This document shows, piece by piece, positions 1 through 10,874 of a stretch of DNA of 64,000 nt. Position 1 is the stretch's first letter; every line of letters starts with the position of its first letter. The stretch covers positions 1,779,846 to 1,843,845 of the forward strand of contig NW_022985069.1 in the NCBI RefSeq assembly GCF_010015585.1, read 5' to 3'. The DNA is from Eremomyces bilateralis CBS 781.70 (taxonomy: Eukaryota; Ascomycota; Dothideomycetes; Eremomycetales; Eremomycetaceae). A program made the position numbers and the translations under genes. Below the pieces are notes generated by a model, which saw only the letters and a program-made list of their open reading frames with translations, was not told the DNA's origin and made no database searches.

Positions 1-711
1 CGTGATATCGTGTACCTGATATAGCCTACCTGTTGCATCTTGAAAGTGCGAGTTGCGGCAATTCCGGGTACGGCTAAACCTGGATGCAAACTTGAACGTG
101 ATGCTCGTACCTAGAGAGACGACTTTGATCTCTCTTCCATTTCTCTGGCTAATCCTAACGGTATGCACGTTGTGGGTATTCCTCAATATGATAGGTATGT
201 TCATCAGCCGGATATACCTAAAGCCTGGATTAGACTCCGCTATTGCCACCGTCGTTCTCACTGGCATGATTTCCATAATTCCGCCTTTGAACCTGTGGAG
301 CCCTGCCCTTCTACGGAGTGTACGCCGTACACCCCTTTCATGAAAATGTAGTCTAAATGTAGACACTTCGCGTTTAACATGAAAAACGAGTATGGGAATA
401 TACAGGTATTCGATTTGATCCATAGTGTAAGAGATCCTCGTAGACCTAGCCCGTCGTATCAAATCTTCGCTCAACCAAATCATCATAACGGCATATCCAT
501 ATCCAGATTCGCTCATAGTGGACAGATGTAACATAGTAAATCAAAGTCGCCCATTTCCAATAAAATCGCTCACAGACCACTCCTACGCCAGGATCCAGTC
601 GCACCGGACGATCCAAAGTTTTGCCAACCCACCCATTCTGTGCCTAGATACCCAAAGACGCCTGCAAAATGCTAAACGATACAACCAAGACTGCCAAGTA
701 TGAGGCTTGCG
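1..711. other. Window-edge intergenic stretch
   Basis: No supportable gene is seen here. An open frame at 53-343 (plus) has one hydrophobic stretch but no recognisable domain. The stretch is the 3' flank of the minus-strand palH gene and would hold its terminator. Confidence 0.5.
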
Positions 712-3206
712 TCACGAATCTTGCACCCGATCGCCTCTACCGCCTCCTGGTGCACCTGTCTGGAGTTGTGGCACTCGACTCAGCGTCTCGTATTCACCTT
801 CTTCGTCCACGCTCTGAAGTGTCGAAGGCTGGGGATGTGGTAACCCGACGGTCGATGGTAAAGGGTGTGGAGACGTGAGGTGCATTGGGGATAGAGATCG
901 CTGTTCTTGGTTGTAGGCAGAATTCGGGGGAGAGGGTGAAGACGGCATCGCCGGAGTGCCGTTTAGGATATTCGGGGTATGTCTTGGGTTCGTATTCCCC
1001 GAGGATGGGAGCGGTTCGTGATGTAAAGAGTCCGTAGTTGGTAGAGGCGGCGTGGAAGGATGGATAGGAATAGCAGGGGTTTGAGAACCATGTTCGACTG
1101 CATCAGCTGGTGACGGGCCGTTTGGATTTCCGGATTCCGTGGTAGGGAGGGGTGGTTGAATAGTCTCCGGGCTCCATGCGCGACTCCCTTTTGGCTGTAC
1201 CGGTATAATCATGACCGGAAGGAGCATATTATCTTGTCTTCGGTCTCTGCGGTCTCGTAGCTTCTCGCCCTGCTCGGCAGCAAACGCTCCAAGTCTCCCT
1301 TTTACGTCCCAGACGGAATAGTTGTGACTTGGGACTGCTAGCCGAGGAGCCGGAATCTCTTTGCTCAACTGAATGGGATCAATCACCTGTCCAGTTGCGA
1401 TCTCAGCAGGTGGAAGGTTACGTTTCCGCCTGAACGCTTCTGTAACAATCTGCCACCCACTGCGGTTTTGCGGGCGGTGAGGGGACTGATCGACGCCCTC
1501 TTGCGGCTCAACGTGCGCCTTTTCAAGGTCGCCCTCTTCAGGGTCAGGGAAAGATTGGCTTGTGGAGGGGTGAACCGGTGGTCTTGAGGGGTTTAGTGGG
1601 CGGTGACGATCCAGGGGTGAGATAGTATGGTATCGAACTGCGTAGACTGTGCTTGCAGCGCTCGTCGCGTCTGAGCGACTGACAGGCGATGCAGATGTTT
1701 GAGGCGGCAGCGTCTCTGTTTGGTCAGTTCTAGGAACTCGAGTACGAGCCGGAACGGCGGGGTTGTATGATTCTTTAGGTGGGGTGATTTGGGTCGCATC
1801 TTCTGATGAACTGTTTGCGGGTGGTGAAATGTGCGGCCAGAAAGAAGGTCTCCTAAATCTGTGAGAAAGTTCATTCCACTGGCCAAATCGATTTCTAGAG
1901 GCCCCGGTGGAGGAAGCCATTCTCGAGCCACCGTTCCCTCCATTCTTCTTCTTCGATTCTGCTCGTTCGTATCGATTTTGCGGCCAGTTTATTTCTTCGG
2001 AAGCGGTGACGTCCAACATCTCGTCACCATCGAACACCTCTCGTCCCAGAATCCCGTCTTTTTTGTCTTCCCTTTCTAACGCTTCAATGCGTTCAACCCA
2101 TTCCCAAACGATGACACTAGCGGCTGCTGCGCCAACCCAACGGAAATAATCGCCCCATCCGGCCACCGTGGCGTCCGAGATATCCGTGATGAAGAACACG
2201 ACTGGAGTAAGGATCGCAACAATTGAGAGGAGGGCGACAACGGAGATATTCCACATCATGGAATGATAGAAGGCGTATCTCCGCTTCGTGATCGAATAGT
2301 AGATGACCCATGCTGCGTAGAGCATGCTAAGGGCCAGCTGGAAAAGATAAGTTAAGGCGGGAATGGCATCCACGAAGCGACGAGGCCGTCCAACAGGGTT
2401 GCCCATAAAGGTATTGAGACAAGAAAAGGTACCGTCCAAAAGAATGAGCGCAAACCCAATCCACTTGATCAAAACCTTCTCTTTATGGCGAGGAAAGAGT
2501 CGGATGAGCGTTTGGACCTGTGCAAGCCAGAGGAAGATATCCGACACAACTCGGGATACCTTAATTTCGGTGCTATCCACCACCTGGTCCCGCAGCGCCG
2601 CCGCGTCCATAAACCCCGTGTCGTATTGCCGGCTGGCAACTTTGAACGTATCCGCGGTGGCGATCGACAGCGACACGGCAACCGTTAGCGCCGCAACCTT
2701 TTGAAGCCAAGGTCTAGAGCCAACACCGATGACGGATGCGCCACCGGTTGCACCACTGATCATGCCACGCCGTCCCAACAACCCGGTAAATGGAGTTGCC
2801 CCATTGGCAAAAAAGGTCCGTGGAGTGATGAGAAGCATCACCACGAGCATCCAGGCAATGACCGTCGCGGCAGCAGTCGCGTATGTCTGGGGGATGACCG
2901 AAGCATGAAACGGCTCGCGAGCGTTCGATATCCCTGACACGGCAACGCTATTAGGATCTACGATGGGCGACGAGGTGCAATCTGGAGTAAATAGCACACC
3001 CGCAGGTATTGTGATTGTCGAGGTCGGATTCAAGACAATCAGACCGTCGACTAGAATTGGGATAGGGGTGCAGCTCTGCATAGAAAGGCGCCGATTAGCG
3101 GATGGCATGCCATAATGTCGCGACTAGGAGCGGCGAATTGGCTTCCTTGGTGCCGACACTGGGCAGGGGCGGTTTCACTCACTATATCGTTCGACCCGTC
3201 CGACAT
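712..3206 (-). CDS. palH: pH-response regulator PalH/Rim21, seven-transmembrane sensor
   Basis: This is the plasma-membrane sensor that starts the ambient-pH (Pal/Rim) cascade leading to cleavage of the PacC/Rim101 transcription factor. The N-terminal part carries a Cys-containing extracellular segment and then about seven hydrophobic segments, including GFALILLDGTFSCLNTF. The final 430 or so residues form a long, Pro/Ser-rich, charged cytoplasmic tail, as in other PalH proteins. An unspliced reading starts at ATG 3108 and gives 798 aa. I prefer a two-exon model: ATG 3206 (MSDGSNDI), donor GTGAGT at 3182, and acceptor TGCAG at 3076 with a CTAAT branch site just upstream. That gives 795 aa and the same body. 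The family assignment is firm; the first exon is inferred from splice signals. Confidence 0.92.
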
Positions 3207-3538
3207 CGTGGCCGTCTCGGAGGAAAGCATTTGGCGTGGCTCGACATGGTTGCGCTCGATCCACGGGCGCATGGCGAAGTGGCCGGTCGAGGTTCGACAA
3301 GGCCGATGGTCAGCAGCGAAGTGGAATGAGTAGCATGGTGAAGCGGAGGGCAAGCGTAGAATATAGAATATCCTGGTGCTTGTCGTATATAGTAGAGGAC
3401 TTGGACGGAAGTTCTTATTGTACGCAACACTCCAACATGAACAGTAGCGATAGTGGTGCAGAACTTAGTAGTGGCGAAGTGAACGGATGGGGACTGGAGT
3501 CTAGTATTGTGGAGTGGCGGGCGGAGAGGAGACAAGAC

Positions 3539-3560
3539 GCCAAGATGTGAAGGTGCCAAG
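3539..3560 (+). promoter_or_regulatory. Two direct GCCAAG motifs (PacC consensus) upstream of palH
   Basis: GCCAAG occurs at 3539-3544 and again at 3555-3560, about 330-350 bp upstream of the proposed palH start. GCCARG is the known PacC/Rim101 core site. The motif is short and will occur by chance, so feedback of PacC on palH is only an inference. Confidence 0.35.
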
Positions 3561-5809
3561 ACGCGAGAGAAGCTTCAAACTCATCCAAGGCACCAAGGCT
3601 CTAAGGCTCCATCGTCCCCACCAGGCCTAGCATATCAATGTCCAGTTCGCAGCGCTGTTGTGCTCTATTGATCGTCCTTCTCCCTTTTCTCATATCATGA
3701 TCAGTCATGTTGATATCGTATTACGAATATTTTGTAATCATTATGTTTCGTATACCATTACCCTTTCCGTTTTGATGCATATCGGTAGAGTATATTGTCG
3801 CAGCTCTAGTCCGTAGTAACTTCAGTTTCTCCTGGCTTCAAGTTCTGGTTCTATATTTGCATGTCACTCAAAGGGGGTCGATCCATCCGAAGTTAGAGAC
3901 ACGGTAGGATAGCTGGTCCAACTCAACGTGAAGCCTTGCAATGCCATCGGGAGCAACCCTTCTTTGCTTGACTCTTCCAAAGCAGAGAAAGAGCCTGGAA
4001 TGGATTGGAATGGAGGCTCTGGGCAGGAATCATTGCAGAAATTTCAGGACAGCACAACCAACCTGATTTGCATCGCGTGAATACATTCTCCTGAATCCCT
4101 GACTTTGACAGGCCATCGCGTTTGGATGACTTGTCAAGGTGGAGGGTGGCGCAACAGGTATAATGATTGCAGGAGGTCTGCGTGTTTAAGTTAAGTCTTA
4201 CCTTCTGATGCAGAGTAAGTTAGCTTCTCCTTCCATAAGAGGTCGCTAGGATATTACTGTGTGTCCCTTAAGATGCACTTAAATCTGCGGTTGATATCAG
4301 ATTGCGTGTTTCATCACTACAATAGGTAGGTATGTATTGGTGTATATGGTCCGCCGGACAACGTCCTGACAATATTTACCTCTACCAGCCCCGAACGATT
4401 CACAAAGTCTATCCCACACCACGTCCATAGCATCATGTTGCTCGATATCCTAGTCATGACTCTTATATGATCTTCGGAAACCCGATGGCGCGAGCTATCA
4501 TATCGATCGCGCGAAATAGAAACCGTTCCTGGTGCGCAAACTTCCCGGAAATGCTCTTGAGCCAGGTGTGAGATATTGATTGCCTACGAGGGGCAACCCA
4601 GACAACGCAATCTATCCACATTGCTCTTGGTCATTTCCACACAGCAGAAGTTACTGATGGGAAATTTCAAGCGAAGCATCCCGACACCCGGCCTAGGTAA
4701 TTCGGAGAATGGCAATGGCGAGATGGGTCGCGGAAAACCCGACCTACGCCACCTCCACAGGACGGGTTGCATCCTCGGAGCAATGCTATTTCAACTCGTA
4801 GGTTCGGCAGTATGGTGATTGGCGGACGATCTTGGCTCGACGGCGTTAAGGACTGAGGACCTCTCACTCCCTGTTTCCTCCCCATTGATATTGGCTGGAT
4901 GCTCATCAAAATTTCATATCTTTCAGTTTCTATTCCTGGAGTCAACTTCAATGACACAAACCTGGTTTCGATATCATACGGCACACGCCGCTGTTCGAAT
5001 GATTCGACGGAATTGCGCCATTACTATCGCGTCTAATTCCCAAGACCGTTCGGCCTTCATGTCCGGTATTTAGGGAAAGGCACTATGGAAGCACACCTGG
5101 CGCACTCAATACTTTTACTAGTTCTTTTCTTATCAGATATCGCGAGTTCTCCCATCGTAAAGCCAAGGCTTCCCTATATCCTACAGATGTACCTGCTCTT
5201 TGGTTCTGGCTGATGTCGTCTGCTATGTTAGTCCAAGCGTAGGGTTCGGACCGCCAGTTCAAGATGCACCATTTCCCTACTGCACGCGTATCTCATCTGT
5301 TCCTGGTGCAAATCCAACCTTGTCATCTGAGCTGGAGCCTTGCATGCCACAGACCAGTGGAATGACAGCCAGGGATCTGACCAAGCCATCCATTCCCCCC
5401 CGGGGGAGTACCCAACCAGACCGAACTTACTTTATCCGCATATAAAGTCAATTAATATTTACATATTAGACAAGAGTATCCGAATAGTCCGTCACAACAT
5501 TTCATTTGCTCCGGTCTATGAACTCCCCATAGTGCAATCTCTTATTCCGGTTTTCGCCCTCGGTATTCCTTGTCCAGCGTGTCATTTTCCTTCGCATCTC
5601 CAACCCTTTGACGTCGTGACAGCGTAATTACCGGGTTCAACAGTCGTGCTGACAGGTGATTCCAGGGCCAGAACATGCCGAACTGGCATCCAGATTGCAG
5701 GTGTGGTATTTACGGCAACAACATGAGGTCAGTGCATTCGGTCTATCAGAAGGCATCAACTGACCCGTCCTTCGCCACATGAGTTGGACAAGGGGTAGTC
5801 AGAATACTG

Positions 5810-5817
5810 TATATATG
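5810..5817 (+). promoter_or_regulatory. TATA-like box before the secreted repeat-protein gene
   Basis: TATATATG lies 124 nt before the chosen start codon at 5934. Between them, GTAAGT at 5847 and CTGAC...CTCAG ending at 5928 could bound an intron in the leader. Confidence 0.4.
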
Positions 5818-5933
5818 AATGGCGTGTCGCCGGTCTTTTTCTTATGGTAAGTCTTCACCTCACTTCGCCAAATTCAGACTTCCCTCTCATTGTCACTCCT
5901 TTTGGTCAACCAACCCTGACAAACTCAGCAGTC

Positions 5934-6686
5934 ATGGGTATCCAATCTAACATCCTGCTTTCTGCAGGCCTCATCGCATCTCATGTCCTCGCGGCTCCCC
6001 TGCCTGGTGCTGACCCTCAAGATATCAGCACTAGCGTCCCGGGCGGCGGTGTCGCCTCGCTGGGCAACTTCGGCTCGTCGGTAGCATTTGAGCCGGGCAC
6101 GGAGCCCGAGCCGCTCCCCTATTGCGAACCATGGTGGTGGTATTTCGTCTATCCCGACTACGATCCGGATGCGGAAGAGAACGGCTCGGTGTACGTCTCC
6201 GCCGGCAGCGGAACCACCAGCTCCGTCACAATCGATAGGCGTCAGACATCCTCCATTGGCAACGTCGGCAGCAGCGTGAGCTTCGAGCCAGGTGCTACGG
6301 CGGAAGAGCCAGAAGAGGCCCCGGAGTGCCAGCATCGCCCTCGCCCGAACCCGGATGGCAAGCACAAGCGTGGCGACGATCCCGGTGCGATATCCGCCAT
6401 CGGTAATGTCGGTTCGACCGTCACATTTGAACCGGGTGTGGAAGCAGAGCCATCGTGGCCTGGGCGTCCGGGGAAGGGGAAGGGAAAAGGAAAGGGCAAG
6501 GGCAAGGGCGGTGATTGGGATGACGGGCATCATGGAGGTGACGGACACCATGGAGGCGACGGACACCATGGAGGCGACGGACACCATGGTGACTGGAACG
6601 ACGGAGACTGGAATCATGACGATAAGCCTGAACCTGGCACCATTTCCGTCAGTGTGAGCGGCGACGATTGGATCCACTCATCCTAA
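5934..6686 (+). CDS. Secreted repeat protein with Kex2-type dibasic sites and a His/Gly-rich tail
   Basis: The product is 250 aa with an N-terminal signal peptide (MGIQSN...ASHVLAAP, cleavage near residue 20). I do not recognise a family. Three copies of a 15-residue motif, SIGNVGSSVSFEPG-like, lie at residues 41-55, 106-120 and 154-168. The second and third copies each follow a dibasic site (RR at 102-103, KR at 145-146). An acidic Pro/Glu stretch with a Cys follows copies one and two. Beyond copy three come a (GK)n run at 180-192 and four GGDGHH-type repeats at about 198-219, which could bind metal. An in-frame ATG at 5844 would bury the signal peptide behind 30 residues, so 5934 is preferred. 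The layout resembles fungal Kex2-processed repeat precursors, but processing is inferred. Confidence 0.8.
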   Translation: MGIQSNILLSAGLIASHVLAAPLPGADPQDISTSVPGGGVASLGNFGSSVAFEPGTEPEPLPYCEPWWWYFVYPDYDPDAEENGSVYVSAGSGTTSSVTIDRRQTSSIGNVGSSVSFEPGATAEEPEEAPECQHRPRPNPDGKHKRGDDPGAISAIGNVGSTVTFEPGVEAEPSWPGRPGKGKGKGKGKGKGGDWDDGHHGGDGHHGGDGHHGGDGHHGDWNDGDWNHDDKPEPGTISVSVSGDDWIHSS

Positions 6687-7347
6687 GTCATGGAAGCATA
6701 TATCTGTGTGTATGTTCGACAGCCGTATCTGATGCATTCGGTCCATTGATCATGCTGTACCATCTTTTACTGTACATATTGATTATATTGATTTATAATG
6801 TGGTTGGTGGCCCTTTGAGAACTCCGAAAGCTTGATGCAACGTATGAGAGCGAATGGTATGTAGAATGGCTTGAAGCATGAAACATAAAAAGTAAAAGGC
6901 TACAAGCTTTGGAAAGGTAATAGCACAGACCATTCTTGCTTGGAAGGTCTGTAGTTAGCATATTATTGCTTTAGATCAGATTCTGCACCAATACTTAAGG
7001 AACAATAAACATTTCCGACATCAATAGCTATTGAGCTGAAGATGGATGAGGGAATCAAACCTTAAGGACGTCGCCGAGGAAGCCATTATCCTCAGATCTT
7101 GCGGTACGGAATACCAACAATGCATTTCAGACAATCCTGGTACATACGCCCTACAAACGACGGAAAGCTACCCACCGGGAATGAATCCTTCGGTTCCGAG
7201 TGCCAGTGATTAATACTGAAGTACGGTACCCAGGGCGGGAATTCCATATAGTACTGCTATTTATACTTGCTTGACCCAGATCGGCCTTGACGATGCTTCC
7301 ATCCTTGGTGGACCGTCGTCGAGATTTGGCTACACCATCTTCAATGG
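6687..7347. other. Intergenic region
   Basis: About 660 bp, AT-rich at 6770-7030, with no coding signal. It contains the 3' flank of the repeat-protein gene and the promoter of the WD40 gene. Confidence 0.6.
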
Positions 7348-8798
7348 ATGGACTCCTTGATCCTGTCCCGTGAGCTGGGAAGCATTGACCCGTCGTTGCT
7401 TCGCCGCTATTTCACAAACCGGCAGATCTATGCCTTGCAACGCTCCCTTACCACCTTTGACGACGGTCACGGAGTTCCTGTTCTTGCGGAGCTGCCAAAG
7501 CTTCCTTCTAGTGGAGTGAATGCTCTGGCCGTGGATGGAGGAGAAGGGCGGTTGTACGTTGCATGTCTCAACCTCCTTGTGCATGACGCTTACATGATTA
7601 TCGACAAAGGCTCCTATCAGGCTCTGCAGATGGCAGCGTGAGGATATGGGATCTCGCGCAGACCTCACCTTCTGATCTCGCTCCCCGCCTCCATCCAACT
7701 GCGACTCTTCGAGGCACCCCTCAGGTCAAAGTTCACTCCCGAGTACCGAATCCGTCGAAAGCGATAGCTCATACGGCCGGTATCACATATATATCGTTCT
7801 ATCCGTTTGACCCGAATGCACTGCTGTCCGCAGGTTACGACCATCGGCTGCTCCTCTGTTCAACCGATCCCTTGTCGCCGGTCGTATCGTTCTCTCTGTC
7901 GGCGCCTATTCACACTGCGGCTCTGTCGCCCATAGCCTCCCATCTTCTATGCGCTGCGGGAACGGCTGACCCATATGTGCGATTGGTGGATCTGAAGAGT
8001 GGCTCCAGCAGTCACAGCCTTTCCGGGCACCACGGCGCGGTACTTGCTGTGGCATGGAGCCCCATAAGAGAATGGGTCCTCGCATCTGGGGGCGTTGATG
8101 GAACCGTCCGACTCTGGGATATCCGGAGAAGCTCGTCTTGCGTCGGCCTGCTTGATGCGGGGGACACTCGGGGTATAATTGGCCGTGACACGACAGCGAA
8201 ATTCGGCGGCGGTGCGCACGATGGAGCAGTCAACGGTCTAGCGTGGACGGAGGATGGGAAAATGCTTGTTTCAGCGGGTCATGATTCGGAACTGCGCGTG
8301 TGGGATGGGATGACGGGTGCTGACCAACTCATCACCTTTGGTCACGCAATTCAAAACTCGCACGTTGGAAACGTCACTCCTATCCATGTACCTCGTGCTG
8401 TCACAGCGCCCGGAAAGAGGATCGTCTTATGGCCGAATGAGAGGGAATTGCTCATGGTCGAGATAACCGACGGGACGGTTATAAAGCGTTTGGCGGTTCC
8501 AGGCCACTTGATCGCTGCTGCGAGTGGTCGCTCTCAGCGACGTGCGCCGGGACCGTTGAAAACTCGAATCACTGCCGCATCATATCGAGGAGGGGGGGCC
8601 GTAGAGGTCTATTCTGGTTATTCGGACGGCTCGATCGTGGCCTGGAAACCGAGAACGACCGAAGAATCCCTAGTGGAGGATTTGGGGGAAGTGGTTGGGG
8701 AGTTTACAGGGCGTGACAGGGACGGCAAAAGAAAGGCTGATATTCTCGATGATGTGCTGCAGGACATATCACTTAAACGTCCACCCAATCCTTTCTGA
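7348..8798 (+). CDS. CSA/ERCC8-type WD40 protein (transcription-coupled repair)
   Basis: This is the fungal counterpart of Cockayne syndrome A, a WD40 substrate receptor of the Cul4-DDB1 ubiquitin ligase in transcription-coupled nucleotide excision repair. The N-terminus (MDSLILSRELGSIDPSLLRR) matches the start typical of CSA. Exon 1 is 7348-7564 and exon 2 is 7621-8798. A 56-nt intron joins them in frame to give VACSADGSVRIWDL and a 464-aa product, close to the family length. Blades follow, including VRLWDIRR, which contains the WDxR DDB1-binding box, and the final IVAWKPR, which matches the last CSA repeat. The intron donor (GTCTCA) is weak, so that junction is less certain than the family. 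Confidence 0.88.
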
Positions 8799-9265
8799 TA
8801 TTGAGTATATTAGGAGAATGGCACTTAGATATGAGATCTGGTACGGGTTTGAAGTATTCCTAGAGCCTGAATCAGGTCGGACTCTTTCAATGAGACATCG
8901 GATTCATTCTAGTATTCAGGACATGGTATGCTCCGTATTTTACTGTTCAGCCCTACATTTATCGAAAATTCAAGAATCAAGACGTATGCAGATTGCAGCA
9001 TCGTGTACTCCATCTCTTCTCCGCAATTACCGGGAGCAGCCTTGTTCGACCCTGTGGTCGATCGCACTAACCCCGACCTCATAACCTTGGCTTTAAATCC
9101 TAAGTTAATACCCCATTCTTTCATGCATATACGTATGATCTACAATTCTATATGTAACCAGTACTCTACCTACATTCGTCTCACTGCTTGCCCTCCCGGC
9201 TCCCTGAAGTTGGCCACATCGTTATGCTCTCCCGACAATGAAGCGCCGACAGTGCTCTCGCAAAC
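8799..9265. other. Intergenic region
   Basis: About 470 bp between two plus-strand genes; nothing is seen beyond terminator and promoter space. Confidence 0.6.
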
Positions 9266-10682
9266 ATGCGCCTCCTCGATCTATTGTGTCTTCTTCCTCT
9301 CCTTAGCATCCTAAACTATGTTTCAGCGCGTGCGGACGGCGGAATCGTAAAGCCTGGCGATCACCCAACCAACAGTCCGATATCCATTTCGCTCTTCTCC
9401 GAACTGGAGGAGCTGGCACGTCTAGTCGACATCGCATACTGCGTCGGATCGTTAGGTCTGGGCGTTCAAAAACCCTTCCGGTGCGTCAGTCGATGCCATG
9501 ACTTTCCGCATATGTCACTCGTTGCGGTATGGGCCCCGGAGGCATTGTACTTTGTAGGATCAACGAACTAACGGGCCTCAGACATGGCATACTGGACCCT
9601 TTCTCTCCGACTCGTGCGGGTATATCGCAGTGGAGAAGAACCCGTCCGGTCCTCCCCGCGTTATTGTAGCCTTCCGCGGCACCTACTCCATCGCGAACAC
9701 GATCGCGGACCTATCCACGATCCCTCAAGCATACGTCCCATATCCCTCTGACCCCACTTCGCCGACAAGTTCTATTGCTACAGCGGCCGTTCAGGCTCGC
9801 TCTACCCACCATATCGGATCAGACTTGCCTTTTAAGAACGGTGAGGATGTTTCAACATCCGTTCCGTGTCCCAATTGTACGGTCCACTCCGGGTTTTTAG
9901 GGACATGGCTCAACGCACGACGTTCCATCCTTCCAGAACTGCTTCCGGTCCTCCAGGCCAACTATAATGCGACGCTTCACATTGTCGGGCACTCGCTCGG
10001 CGGGGCGGTTGCCTGTCTGGCAAGCCTCGAACTGCTGGGAAGAGGATGGGACCCCGTTGTGACTACATTTGGCGAGCCGATGGTTGGGAATCGAGCGTTC
10101 GCACAATACGTCGAGGACCGCTTTGACGTGGGTTCTGATACTTCAGGCGACGAGAAGTTCGGGGTTCAACGGTATCGACGCGTCACGCATATCAATGACC
10201 CCGTTCCTTTTCTGCCCCTCGAGGAATGGGGATATGCACCGCATAGTGGTGAAATCTACATCACGGCACCTCAACTCCCTCCAGCGCTGGACGATATAAT
10301 CTACTGTTATGGTCCTGCCGACGCGAACTGCAGCCGCAGCGCAGTAGATTCCGAAGCCGCGCTGTCCAGTGTCGACCTCCTGGCCGACGATATGGATGGC
10401 ACCAATCTACTCGTGCAAACATCTGGTGACGGGACGAAATCGGAGCTGGAGGCCCAGTGGTGGCTTCGAAAAACACTTGGTCGATGGGCTGGTGGAATCA
10501 AGAATCCAATCCCGGGGAGATTGCAGCTTTGGCAGCTATTTTTTGCCCACCGTGATTATTTCTGGCGATTAGGGCTGTGCGTTCTAGGAGGCGATCCTTG
10601 GGACTGGGGTGGTTATCCTTATCCCGGGAAGGATGCGGGGGATAAAATTGTTAGGAATGAAAAGATCAACTTGGATCTGTAG
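9266..10682 (+). CDS. Secreted class 3 (fungal) lipase
   Basis: This is an alpha/beta-hydrolase of the lipase class 3 family that hydrolyses acylglycerol-type esters outside the cell. A signal peptide (MRLLDLLCLLPLLSILNYVSA) begins the protein. A 55-nt intron, 9527-9581 (GTATGG...CTAAC...CAG), joins the frames to give 453 aa. The nucleophile lies in HIVGHSLGGA (Ser near residue 225). The family Asp is in THINDPVPFLP (near 293), and FFAHRDYFWR supplies the likely catalytic His (near 410). VAFRGT is the usual oxyanion-side motif. The C-terminal tail after the His is Gly/Trp/Pro-rich. The gene converges with the MFS gene, leaving about 190 bp between them. Family call firm; natural substrate unknown. 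Confidence 0.93.
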
Positions 10683-10874
10683 CAACCTTCAAGCCAGGAC
10701 TCGAGGCGGATGAACACGGTGGGAATTGGCGATGTGGTCGTTTGATCATTAAGATGAGTTGTGCTGCTGCAATTACATCGCCTAGATCGTAGAAATATGA
10801 ATTATGTCATTTCCCTTTGGATGAACGAATATCAGTCTTAATTATGTCCACGCTTGATGGCCACGTCCCTAGCA

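Larger units (their letters stand above)
3207..5933. other. Intergenic region between palH and the secreted repeat protein
   Basis: About 2.7 kb separates two divergent genes. Only short, compositionally random frames are present, none with a domain. The stretch holds two GCCAAG motifs near palH, a run of seven C and five G at about 5395-5406, and a TATA-like box at 5810-5817. Both promoters lie here. Confidence 0.6.

Noticed and set aside
53-343. 96-codon plus-strand frame with a hydrophobic stretch at the window edge
   Set aside because: No signal peptide pattern, domain or splice support; cannot be told from chance.
5925-6677. 250-codon antisense frame
   Set aside because: It is a shadow of the repeat-protein gene, kept open by that gene's repetitive composition.
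5934-6686. Dikaritin-type RiPP cluster
   Set aside because: The precursor-like repeat protein has no UstYa-like, tyrosinase-like or methyltransferase gene in the window, so a RiPP cluster is not claimed.
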